NCBI GenBank assembly: GCA_001513395.1
Contig: LFTP01000120.1
Span: forward strand, 1-5,183
Reading direction: 5' to 3'
Length of the DNA stretch: 5,183 nucleotides
From: Clostridia bacterium DTU080
Lineage (GTDB): Bacteria; Bacillota; Limnochordia; DTU080
The translations under genes were made by a program, and so were the position numbers. Under the pieces are notes generated by a model. The model did no database searches, had not been told where the DNA came from, and worked only from the letters and a program-made list of their open reading frames with translations. Within the stretch, counting starts at the first letter, position 1; each line of letters starts with the position of its first letter. This document shows positions 1 to 5,167 of the stretch, piece by piece.

Positions 1-597
1 CTTGATCATCTTCGCGACCGGACAAGCGTGCTTGACAGCGTTTTGAGTGTCCTGGGCCGCATAGCGACTGAGCATCATCAACGGGTCCGGCACATGCTCG
101 CTTTGTTCTTGTTCTCTCCAAGCGAGTGGGATAAACCGTTGTCCGTTTTGAGCGAGGGAGAGCGCCGGCGGGTAGCCCTCGTCAGACTGCTGCTCAGCGA
201 CTACAACATTCTCGTCCTTGACGAGCCGACCAATCATCTCGACATACCGGCCAGAGAACGGGTCGAAGAGGCGCTGCTGGCCTATGAGGGGACCATGATC
301 GTCGTCACCCATGACCGTTACCTGATGAAAAACGTCTGCAATAAGATTCTGGCTATCAGAGACTCGAAGGTATTGCTGTATCCGGGGACGTATGAAGAAT
401 ATCTGACTCGCAATAGCAAAGCCAAGGCCTCGTCAGAACGCCGGGCTTTTTCGGACGAGGAGCGCCTGCTTTTGGAGAACAGGCGAGCCTGGCTGGCGGC
501 ACAACTGAGCAGCTGTCCCGATGAAGAGCAGATGGCCAAGCTGGAAGCCGAGTTCATGGAGATAAGCAAAGCCTTGCGAGAAGGAACGGCCAGGTGA
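1..597 (+). CDS. ABC-F family ATPase, C-terminal nucleotide-binding domain (5' partial)
   Basis: The frame is open from base 1, so the gene starts outside the window; 198 residues remain. What is left is the second nucleotide-binding domain of an ABC-F protein. These are soluble, duplicated ATPases without membrane segments that act on the ribosome, either in translation or in antibiotic protection. Visible motifs are the signature LSEGERRR (about residues 50-57), Walker B running into the ABC-F hallmark LDEPTNHLD (73-81), and the H-loop VVTHDRYLM (101-109). A typical 'YPGTYEEYL' segment follows. The last 60 or so residues are charged and look helical (ERLLLENRRAWLAAQL, then EEQMAKLEAEF), which fits the short C-terminal coiled coil of many ABC-F proteins. 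The Walker A, first domain and inter-domain linker are missing, so the subfamily (Uup-, YfmR- or resistance-type) cannot be assigned. The GTG at position 28 is internal, not a start. The gene converges with the next one, with 4 bp between stops. Confidence 0.93.
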   Translation, partial: LDHLRDRTSVLDSVLSVLGRIATEHHQRVRHMLALFLFSPSEWDKPLSVLSEGERRRVALVRLLLSDYNILVLDEPTNHLDIPARERVEEALLAYEGTMIVVTHDRYLMKNVCNKILAIRDSKVLLYPGTYEEYLTRNSKAKASSERRAFSDEERLLLENRRAWLAAQLSSCPDEEQMAKLEAEFMEISKALREGTAR

Positions 598-601
598 AGG
601 A

Positions 602-1816
602 TCATGCTGTCCCGGTCATTTCCCGGACTATCCGCACCCATTTGCGGATTCGGCTCGGATCATACTGTACGGTCTCCACGTCCTTCAAAGTGATGTCAAA
701 CAGGCAGCCCTGCAGGGCATCGAGATCCTTCTTGAGAATGGCGCGAACACGCTGCTCGTCCCAGCCGTAGCCAACCATATCGGCCGGACTGGGTCGATAG
801 CTGATTACGTAGTCGGTGCCGATCTGCTCGGCACAAGAAGCCACATCGGCGGCCGGGGCGACGGCGATACGCCTGAGATTGGGAATCTGTCGAAGCATGG
901 ATATCTTGTGTGTGAGATCTTCACAGCAACCATAGGCCGTGAGTCCGAAGTGCTGGAGAATGGGCAGTTGGTAGCGAAGCAAGAACTCCTCATGCATCTT
1001 GGGAGAGACGGTGGTAAACTCCTGGGCAGCCATGTAATACCATAGACTCTTGCGTGACACACCTCTTGTATTAGGGGCCGGATCAGGCAGCTCCTTGGCG
1101 TAAGGCATGGCCTGGTTTTGATGACACGACAGATCCCAATCTCCGGCTGCTTCTGCCTGATCGTGTGTACGCAGCACTCCCTCTCCCAAGAAAGAACAGA
1201 GGCGGTGCAAATCCTCGGGGCGGTCATACATATCGAGCATGAAGTGCTCTATGCCGCGCAGACGACCCAACTCGGTCGAGATATCTCCCGTCCACATGGT
1301 GTAAGCCGGACCTCTTACCACGTTGACGGTGATAGTATCTCCTATCACGTCCTGCAGTCGGTCGGCCTTGGCCGCTGTTTTTTCCTCGTCGATCTCGTGC
1401 CAGGGCGAGCGCAGCTTGTTCAGATCGCTATAGGTTTTGATCGGATAGTCCATCTTCCATGAGCCGCGAGGCTCGTCCGAATACCGCCGAGTTCCTTCGA
1501 CGCCCCAACCCTGGCAACGATAGACTGCCGTTACGTTGACCCAGGGCTCGAAAATGAAGTCGTCACCAAAACCGTAGCGAAAGAGCGATTGCCGGAAGAA
1601 GTTTTCAACGCTGCGAAAAAGGGGATCGGTACAGACGCATTTGCTCTCCGGCATTTCCGACCAGGCAAAGGCCCGGACATAGATCAAAGGCGGCGTGGAC
1701 TCAAGGTTGTGCAGCTGACGCCAAAGCTGACGCTTTTGTTGCTGAGCCGGATCGTGGCAAATCTCAAGATAACGGACGGCCAACTCGCGCAATACAGAAC
1801 GATCTGAGGCGGACAG
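602..1816 (-). CDS. Uroporphyrinogen decarboxylase-superfamily protein (corrinoid methyltransferase-like), probable CTG start
   Basis: A 404-residue protein if read from the CTG at 1816-1814. It resembles the divergent URO-D-fold proteins common in Planctomycetes, Lentisphaerae and anaerobes. That superfamily includes haem-pathway decarboxylases and the methyltransferases that move methyl groups from corrinoid proteins. It lacks the haem-pathway N-terminal RPxWxMRQAGRY motif, so a role in haem synthesis is unlikely. The N-terminus (RELAVRYLEI, then QKRQLWRQLHNLE) and the C-terminal half (YGCCEDLTHK at about 295-304, then IPNLRRIAVAP) look characteristic of this group. The adjacent cysteines at 297-298 lie where related methyltransferases could bind zinc, which is inference. 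Start choice: the first standard start in frame is TTG at 1792, which has no SD. The CTG lies 8 bp after AGGAGG and adds eight residues (SASDRSV follows the initiator) that extend the N-terminal helix. The substrate is unknown, and no corrinoid protein is encoded nearby. Confidence 0.8.
   Translation of the reverse strand: MSASDRSVLRELAVRYLEICHDPAQQQKRQLWRQLHNLESTPPLIYVRAFAWSEMPESKCVCTDPLFRSVENFFRQSLFRYGFGDDFIFEPWVNVTAVYRCQGWGVEGTRRYSDEPRGSWKMDYPIKTYSDLNKLRSPWHEIDEEKTAAKADRLQDVIGDTITVNVVRGPAYTMWTGDISTELGRLRGIEHFMLDMYDRPEDLHRLCSFLGEGVLRTHDQAEAAGDWDLSCHQNQAMPYAKELPDPAPNTRGVSRKSLWYYMAAQEFTTVSPKMHEEFLLRYQLPILQHFGLTAYGCCEDLTHKISMLRQIPNLRRIAVAPAADVASCAEQIGTDYVISYRPSPADMVGYGWDEQRVRAILKKDLDALQGCLFDITLKDVETVQYDPSRIRKWVRIVREMTGTA
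630..649. repeat. Inverted repeat ATCCGCA-N6-TGCGGAT inside the URO-D-like 3' end
   Basis: A perfect 7-bp stem (630-636 with 643-649) and a 6-nt loop begin 33 bp after the ABC-F stop. It lies within the coding end of the converging gene. No T-tract follows on either strand, so it is not an intrinsic terminator as it stands, though a stem here could protect the 3' end of the ABC-F transcript. Confidence 0.3.
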
Positions 1817-1832
1817 GGTACTCTCCTCCTCC
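1814..1832 (-). promoter_or_regulatory. Strong SD deciding a CTG start for the URO-D-like gene
   Basis: On the minus strand, GGAGGAGGAG (1832-1823) is followed by AGTACC and then CTG (1816-1814). The AGGAGG core at 1830-1825 sits 8 bp from the CTG. The reading frame is open back to a TAA at 1846-1844, and no ATG, GTG or TTG occurs between that stop and the TTG at 1792. The CTG is therefore the only candidate at proper spacing from the SD. Confidence 0.6.
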
Positions 1833-1897
1833 GGGAAGGTCGGTTAGATAAACGCGCTTTCTCACTTTTCACGCTTTGTTTGTGGATTCCTTCCGAC
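1817..1897 (-). other. Short leader/promoter region of the URO-D-like gene; no convincing promoter
   Basis: This gap lies between the terminator of the upstream minus-strand gene and the URO-D-like start. Because an intrinsic terminator precedes it, the URO-D-like gene probably needs its own promoter here. The best match I can find on the minus strand is weak: GTGAAA, a 16-bp spacer, then TATCTA. No operator-like palindrome or riboswitch fold is apparent. Confidence 0.25.
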
Positions 1898-1919
1898 AAA
1901 AAAGCCGCCTTTCGGCGGC
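1898..1919 (-). terminator. Rho-independent terminator of the small exported-protein gene
   Basis: Read on the minus strand this is GCCGCC, a GAAA tetraloop, GGCGGC, then six T (1903-1898). The 6-bp all-GC stem is perfect, at 1919-1914 paired with 1909-1904. It begins 22 bp after the stop codon of the gene at 1942-2547. The T-tract direction shows it ends minus-strand transcription and separates that gene from the URO-D-like gene downstream. Confidence 0.9.
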
Positions 1920-1941
1920 CGGGAACGCAAGCGTGATATGC

Positions 1942-2547
1942 CTATAGCTGCGTGGACCAGGTGAGGCCGATGACGGCTTTATTCAAATCCAAGATAGCCA
2001 AATTAGCTTTCAGGTTGGCAGAAAGACCCAGGCGTACTCCCGCGCTCAGGGTGCGCCCGTTATGCTCCAGCAACAACAGCGTGGTCGGACGAACTTGACC
2101 GCGCGGGGCCACAGTCACAGGATTAAGAGGAACGGATATACCGCCGAACACCCCTCCGTAGCGGCCGTTACCAAAACCGATGTGTCCTCTGACACCGCTA
2201 AAGGCTTTGCTCAAAACAAAATACAGCGATCCGCTGTCGTAGCCAATGGCCATGCCAGGATTCTCGCGCGTCTCGACCAGTACGACACCTTTCATAGTCA
2301 CGTTTAAATCGGTGTCTTTGGGATCCGTGTTCAGCCCTACCTCCAACCGGGAAGCAAGCCCTGCGCTGATCGACATGGCCGGTTTACCGTCTATGAAATG
2401 CACCCCTGCCTCAATCGAGTTTGCCGCTAAGGAGTCAGCGCTTGGAATCTCAATCAGTCCGGACACGCCGCGGATGGTGCCTGCGGATGCGGCAGCGGTA
2501 GCAAGCAGCAAGATCAAGACTAATGAGCCAGCAATGCGTTGAAACAC
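1942..2547 (-). CDS. Small exported beta-rich protein, YjbH-like outer-membrane/surface protein (hypothetical)
   Basis: A 201-residue protein with a clear Sec signal peptide: MFQR, a hydrophobic core (IAGSLVLILLLATAAA), then a SA|GT site that should be cut after about residue 22. The mature part has no further hydrophobic helix. It is rich in short alternating, glycine-punctuated segments (SISAGLASRLEVGLNT, GSLYFVLSKAF, GHIGFGNGRYGGVFGG) typical of antiparallel beta-barrel proteins. The mature N-terminus, GTIRGVSGLIEIPSADSL, resembles the opening of YjbH-type proteins and related short surface proteins, where a G-L-I-E-x-P-x-A segment precedes the barrel. At 179 mature residues it is far shorter than YjbH proteins, so homology may be limited to that segment. 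Start: GTG at 2547 with AGGGGG (2560-2555) 7 bp upstream. It ends at a strong intrinsic terminator and so forms a single-gene unit. Its function is not known to me; an outer-membrane location is inference. Confidence 0.72.
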   Translation of the reverse strand: MFQRIAGSLVLILLLATAAASAGTIRGVSGLIEIPSADSLAANSIEAGVHFIDGKPAMSISAGLASRLEVGLNTDPKDTDLNVTMKGVVLVETRENPGMAIGYDSGSLYFVLSKAFSGVRGHIGFGNGRYGGVFGGISVPLNPVTVAPRGQVRPTTLLLLEHNGRTLSAGVRLGLSANLKANLAILDLNKAVIGLTWSTQL

Positions 2548-2596
2548 GGTTATTCCCCCTTTGAGATCCGTTCCATGGCATTCGATATGTGATCTC

Positions 2597-2616
2597 CTCT
2601 ATGATACAGTATAGAG
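2597..2616. repeat. Inverted repeat CTCTAT-N8-ATAGAG, operator candidate
   Basis: The sequence CTCTATGATACAGTATAGAG has perfect 6-bp arms (2597-2602 and 2611-2616). A second, offset symmetry, ATAC-A-GTAT, lies at 2604-2612. It overlaps the leftward -10 candidate, where a repressor could bind. The half-sites match no regulator I recognise. Confidence 0.35.
2608..2613 (-). promoter_or_regulatory. Possible -10 box for the exported-protein gene
   Basis: The minus strand reads TATACT (2613-2608), five of six matches to the sigma70 consensus and about 60 bp upstream of the GTG start. No good -35 lies at standard spacing (best TAGATC, about 16 bp upstream), so this is either activator-dependent or a chance match. 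It lies inside an imperfect inverted repeat. Confidence 0.3.
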
Positions 2617-2646
2617 ACCGATGCTTCCAGATCTACCAGGAAATGG

Positions 2647-2676
2647 TTGACACCGGTGTCAGCTTTGGTCGATACT
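2647..2676 (+). promoter_or_regulatory. Sigma70-like promoter of the HAD/unknown/kinase operon
   Basis: A consensus -35 TTGACA (2647-2652), an 18-bp spacer, and GATACT (2671-2676), four of six matches to the -10 consensus. Transcription would start near 2683, giving an untranslated leader of about 55 nt that ends in the strong SD of the GTG at 2739. It is the best rightward promoter match in the gap and is correctly placed for the operon. Confidence 0.5.
2648..2661. repeat. Perfect 14-bp palindrome over the -35 box, operator candidate
   Basis: TGACACCGGTGTCA is its own reverse complement (TGACACC and GGTGTCA with no spacer). It covers five of the six bases of the predicted -35 box TTGACA. 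A dimeric regulator bound here would block RNA polymerase. A perfect 14-mer arises by chance about once in 16 kb per strand position, so the location, not the symmetry alone, makes it notable. Confidence 0.45.
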
Positions 2677-2738
2677 TTTCTTAAAGCCAATGCAAAACGG
2701 GCGGATGTATGCGAAAACGGCAATTCGGAGGTCGTACC

Positions 2739-3566
2739 GTGGGCAGTACCGGCACCGGATGGAGCATAGAAGTAATCCGTGATGATGTTACGAGAGGTCA
2801 GTTTAAGGCCGCATTGTTCGATTTTGACGGGACTGTCAGTCTCATTCGCCAGGGCTGGCAAGAGGTCATGGTCCCCTATTTCACCGAGTTGCTTCTGCAG
2901 GTGGATCGCGAGGCTTCGAAAGAGCAGACAGCCTGCTATGTGCGCGATTTCGTCGATGAGTTGACCGGGAAACAGACTATATATCAATGTATCCGTTTGG
3001 CAGAAGAGATTCGTCGCCGCGGCGGACAACCCCTGGATCCTTTGGAATACAAGAATGAGTATCACAGACGCCTTCTGGAACGCATTGATCACCGCTTGCA
3101 GGGACTGAAGGATGGCCGCATCGCTCCGGATGAGCTGCTTGTCCCGGGTGTACTGGATTTTCTCACCGCCTTGCGTTCAAGAGGGATCAAGCTTTATCTA
3201 GCGAGCGGCACCGATGAGGTGTATGTGCTCGCCGAGGCCGAGCTGTTGGGGGTATCGGCGTTTTTTGACGGCGGTATCTACGGAGCTTTGGATCAGTATC
3301 ATCTGTTTTCCAAGGCGAAAGTCATTGAACGGATGATTGCCGAGCATAAACTTGCCGGTCCGCATCTTTTGGGCGTGGGCGACGGTTTTGTGGAGATCGA
3401 GAACGTGAAAGCGGTCGGCGGGTTTGCGGTGGGACTGGCCTCCGATGAACTGCATCGGGAAGGAGTAGACCTTTGGAAGCGTGAACGTTTGATCCGAGCC
3501 GGGGCTGATATCATCATTCCCGATTTTTCGCAGACGCAGACACTCATGGAGTATCTGTTTCCGTGA
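2739..3566 (+). CDS. HAD-superfamily hydrolase (phosphoglycolate-phosphatase-like)
   Basis: A 275-residue soluble hydrolase, first gene of the rightward operon. Start: GTG at 2739, 6 bp after GGAGGT (2727-2732); the upstream ATG at 2709 has no such SD and would add ten residues. HAD motifs are in order. Motif I is LFDFDGT (nucleophile Asp28 and acid Asp30), and motif II is LYLASGTD (Ser156). A motif III lysine lies in FSKAKVIE (Lys192 or 194), and motif IV is GVGDGFVEIEN (Asp215, with Glu219 where Asp is usual). About 120 residues between motifs I and II form a mainly helical C1-type cap, as in phosphoglycolate phosphatases and beta-phosphoglucomutases. The tail WKRERLIRAGADIIIPDF, followed by a final EYLFP, looks conserved for this subgroup. 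The HAD fold and phosphate-transfer chemistry are well supported; the substrate is not. A sugar phosphate is a fair guess given the kinase two genes downstream. The gap to the next start is 29 bp. Confidence 0.9.
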   Translation: MGSTGTGWSIEVIRDDVTRGQFKAALFDFDGTVSLIRQGWQEVMVPYFTELLLQVDREASKEQTACYVRDFVDELTGKQTIYQCIRLAEEIRRRGGQPLDPLEYKNEYHRRLLERIDHRLQGLKDGRIAPDELLVPGVLDFLTALRSRGIKLYLASGTDEVYVLAEAELLGVSAFFDGGIYGALDQYHLFSKAKVIERMIAEHKLAGPHLLGVGDGFVEIENVKAVGGFAVGLASDELHREGVDLWKRERLIRAGADIIIPDFSQTQTLMEYLFP

Positions 3567-3595
3567 GCCCAAAAAACCGGTGTAGGAGGTGCTCC

Positions 3596-4558
3596 GTGCC
3601 TTTCCCTGAGTTTGATCGCAGTCGGTTGCGTCTCAGGCCTCTCGCCGAGCGCGTACATGATCTGGATCTCAGTGCCGTTTTAGAGTTGGATGATCCTTTG
3701 CCTCCTTATAACGATCCGAATCTGGATATCATCGCCGAACGGATTGTTGCCGCCCGGCAAAAAGGCGCTGCCGTGATCTTGATGATGGGCGCCCATGTCA
3801 TTCGATGCGGTCTGTCGCGGTTTCTCATTGAATTGATGCGTCAGGGATACGTGACGCATTTTGCCTTAAACGGGGCGGGAGCTATCCACGATTTCGAATT
3901 CGCACTGATCGGCGCGACAACCGAGAGCGTGGCTCGCTACATCCGCACGGGTGAATTCGGCCTGTGGACCGAAACAGGGCTGATTAACAAAGCCGTCAAA
4001 GAAGGTCTTAAAGAGGGACTTGGTTTCGGTGAGGCTGTAGGTAAGATGATCGAAGAAGAGCGATTTCCCTACCGCGACATAAGTCTGCTTGCCGCGGGCT
4101 ATCGTCTGCAGGTTCCGGTGACCGTGCATGTCGGCATCGGCAGTGACATCATCCATGAGCATCCGTCTTGTGACGGAGCGGCCCTTGGCGAGAGCTCCTA
4201 TCGGGACTTTCTTATTTTCACCCAATCAGTCACCAATCTTGAGGGCGGTGTCTTTTTGAACTTCGGATCCGCGGTCACCGGGCCCGAGGTTTATTTGAAG
4301 GCCTTGGCCATGGCGCGCAATGTGGCCTCTCAGCAGGACAAACGCATCGCACACTTCACTTCCGTAGTGGGAGATTTGGTCCCCATCGATACCGGCGAGG
4401 CGCGCCTGCAGCCGGAAAAATCAGATTACCGTTACTACTTCCGTCCGTGGAAGACCATATTGGTTCGCACCGTGGCTGACGGCGGAGAGAGCTTCTACTT
4501 GCGCGGCGATCACCGGGCCACATTGGGAAATCTGGCCGGAAAACTGCTCAAAGGCTAG
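3596..4558 (+). CDS. Conserved protein of unknown function, deoxyhypusine-synthase-like (tentative)
   Basis: A 320-residue soluble protein with no signal or membrane segment. Start: GTG at 3596 placed 6 bp after AGGAGG (3584-3589). A GTG at 3563 overlapping the previous stop would add 11 residues but has no comparable SD. Motif-like stretches are NGAGAIHDFEFAL (about 92-104), GEFGLWTETGLIN (119-131), VTVHVGIGSDIIHEHP (175-190), and LEGGVFLNFGSAVTGPEVYLKA (215-236). The glycine-rich turns after hydrophobic strands (VILMMGAHVI, HFALNGAGAI) suggest a Rossmann-like fold, as in deoxyhypusine synthase. I recall relatives in Planctomycetes and Geobacter-type genomes as conserved hypothetical or deoxyhypusine-synthase-family proteins. 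Bacteria have no eIF5A, so true deoxyhypusine synthesis is improbable; a NAD-dependent or metal-dependent reaction on a sugar or amine is possible. The many conserved His, Asp and Glu residues argue for an enzyme. It is flanked by a HAD hydrolase and a sugar kinase, with 22 bp to the next start. Confidence 0.82.
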   Translation: MPFPEFDRSRLRLRPLAERVHDLDLSAVLELDDPLPPYNDPNLDIIAERIVAARQKGAAVILMMGAHVIRCGLSRFLIELMRQGYVTHFALNGAGAIHDFEFALIGATTESVARYIRTGEFGLWTETGLINKAVKEGLKEGLGFGEAVGKMIEEERFPYRDISLLAAGYRLQVPVTVHVGIGSDIIHEHPSCDGAALGESSYRDFLIFTQSVTNLEGGVFLNFGSAVTGPEVYLKALAMARNVASQQDKRIAHFTSVVGDLVPIDTGEARLQPEKSDYRYYFRPWKTILVRTVADGGESFYLRGDHRATLGNLAGKLLKG

Positions 4559-4580
4559 TCTGTCAGGGGGATGAGAGGCT

Positions 4581-5167
4581 GTGTTGACTCGGGAACGGTT
4601 ACAAGGGATCCTGGCCGGTTTGCCGGAGCTTTCGGTACTCGTGATCGGAGACTACTTTTTGGACAGATACCTGATCATTGATCCCGCACTCGATGAGCCA
4701 TCCTTGGAGACCGGGCTGGTGGCCTATCAGGTCGTGGAAAAACGCCCGGCAGCGGGAGCGGCCGGGACGGTAACCAATAATCTGAGAGCCTTGGGTGTTG
4801 GGCATGTTTTTTCTTTGGGCATCATCGGTGATGACGGCGAGGGCTATGAGTTGCGGCGGGCTCTGCGGCAGACAGGGGTGATAACAGATCATCTTATCGT
4901 TGTTGATGATCGCGCCACGCCGACGTACGTCAAACCCATGGTGCGCGAAGCCCGAGGCGAACGCGAGATCAATCGCCTGGATATCAAGAACCGGACACCG
5001 ACGCCTTCCGCGCTTGAAGAGCGAGTGATCCGCAGCCTGAATGCCTTGATCCGTGAGGTTGATGCAGTGATCGTGCTGGATCAGGTCACCGAGGCCGAAT
5101 GCGGTGTCATCACGACCCGGGTGCGTGAGCACTTGCAGCGGCTCGGCCGTGAGCATCCCTGCTTGCC
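4581..5167 (+). CDS. PfkB/ribokinase-family sugar kinase, HldE (RfaE) kinase-domain-like (3' partial)
   Basis: The frame stays open from the GTG at 4581 to the end of the window; about 195 genomic codons remain before the adapter at 5168. The N-terminal PfkB pattern is clear: a VLVIGDYFLDRY strand-turn (about 20-30), then RPAAGAAGTVTNNLRALG (55-72), matching the sugar-binding GGA-NVA-NLA-LG region. Next come LGIIGDDGEGYELRRAL, the TPTYVKPM segment, and REINRLDIKNR, as in heptose-7-phosphate kinases. A later AVIVLDQVTEAECGVIT resembles the DYxKG region that precedes the catalytic half. The catalytic GxGD motif and any adenylyltransferase domain lie beyond the window, so bifunctionality cannot be judged. 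The SPEAPVPV stretch of classical RfaE is replaced by DEPSLETGLVAYQV, so the substrate may differ. Starts: GTG 4581 (AGGGGG 10 bp upstream) or TTG 4584 (GAGAGG 5 bp upstream). The 22-bp gap to the preceding gene supports co-transcription. Confidence 0.85.

Larger units (their letters stand above)
2548..2738. promoter_or_regulatory. Divergent intergenic control region
   Basis: These 191 bp separate the leftward exported-protein gene from the rightward HAD operon and must hold the promoters of both. They contain a rightward TTGACA/GATACT pair, a perfect 14-bp palindrome over that -35 box, a leftward TATACT, and an inverted repeat around that hexamer. Both genes have strong SD sequences at the edges of the region. 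The two promoters point away from each other and lie about 35 bp apart, an arrangement that would allow shared regulation. Confidence 0.55.

Noticed and set aside
318..641. Minus-strand 107-codon open frame across the ABC-F 3' end
   Set aside because: It overlaps conserved ABC-F sequence and the end of the URO-D-like gene and is Ser/Arg-rich like an antisense shadow.
2709..2738. ATG at 2709 as the HAD gene start
   Set aside because: No SD precedes it, the added residues are low-complexity basic/Gly, and the GTG at 2739 has GGAGGT at ideal spacing.
2550..3092. Minus-strand 180-codon open frame directly upstream of the exported-protein gene
   Set aside because: It is antisense to HAD motif I and the promoter region. 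The sense-strand HAD motifs are unambiguous, and this frame shows no recognisable domain, so it is a shadow.
3563..3595. GTG at 3563 overlapping the HAD stop as a translationally coupled start of the next gene
   Set aside because: The overlap is tempting, but the consensus AGGAGG at 3584-3589 clearly serves the GTG at 3596, and the extra residues look unlike a folded N-terminus.
4571..4573. ATG at 4571 as kinase start
   Set aside because: It is out of frame with the kinase reading frame, which begins at GTG 4581 or TTG 4584.
4599..5156. Minus-strand 185-codon open frame opposite the sugar kinase
   Set aside because: The plus strand encodes a clear PfkB kinase in frame with a good start and no stop. 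The antisense frame has no recognisable motif.
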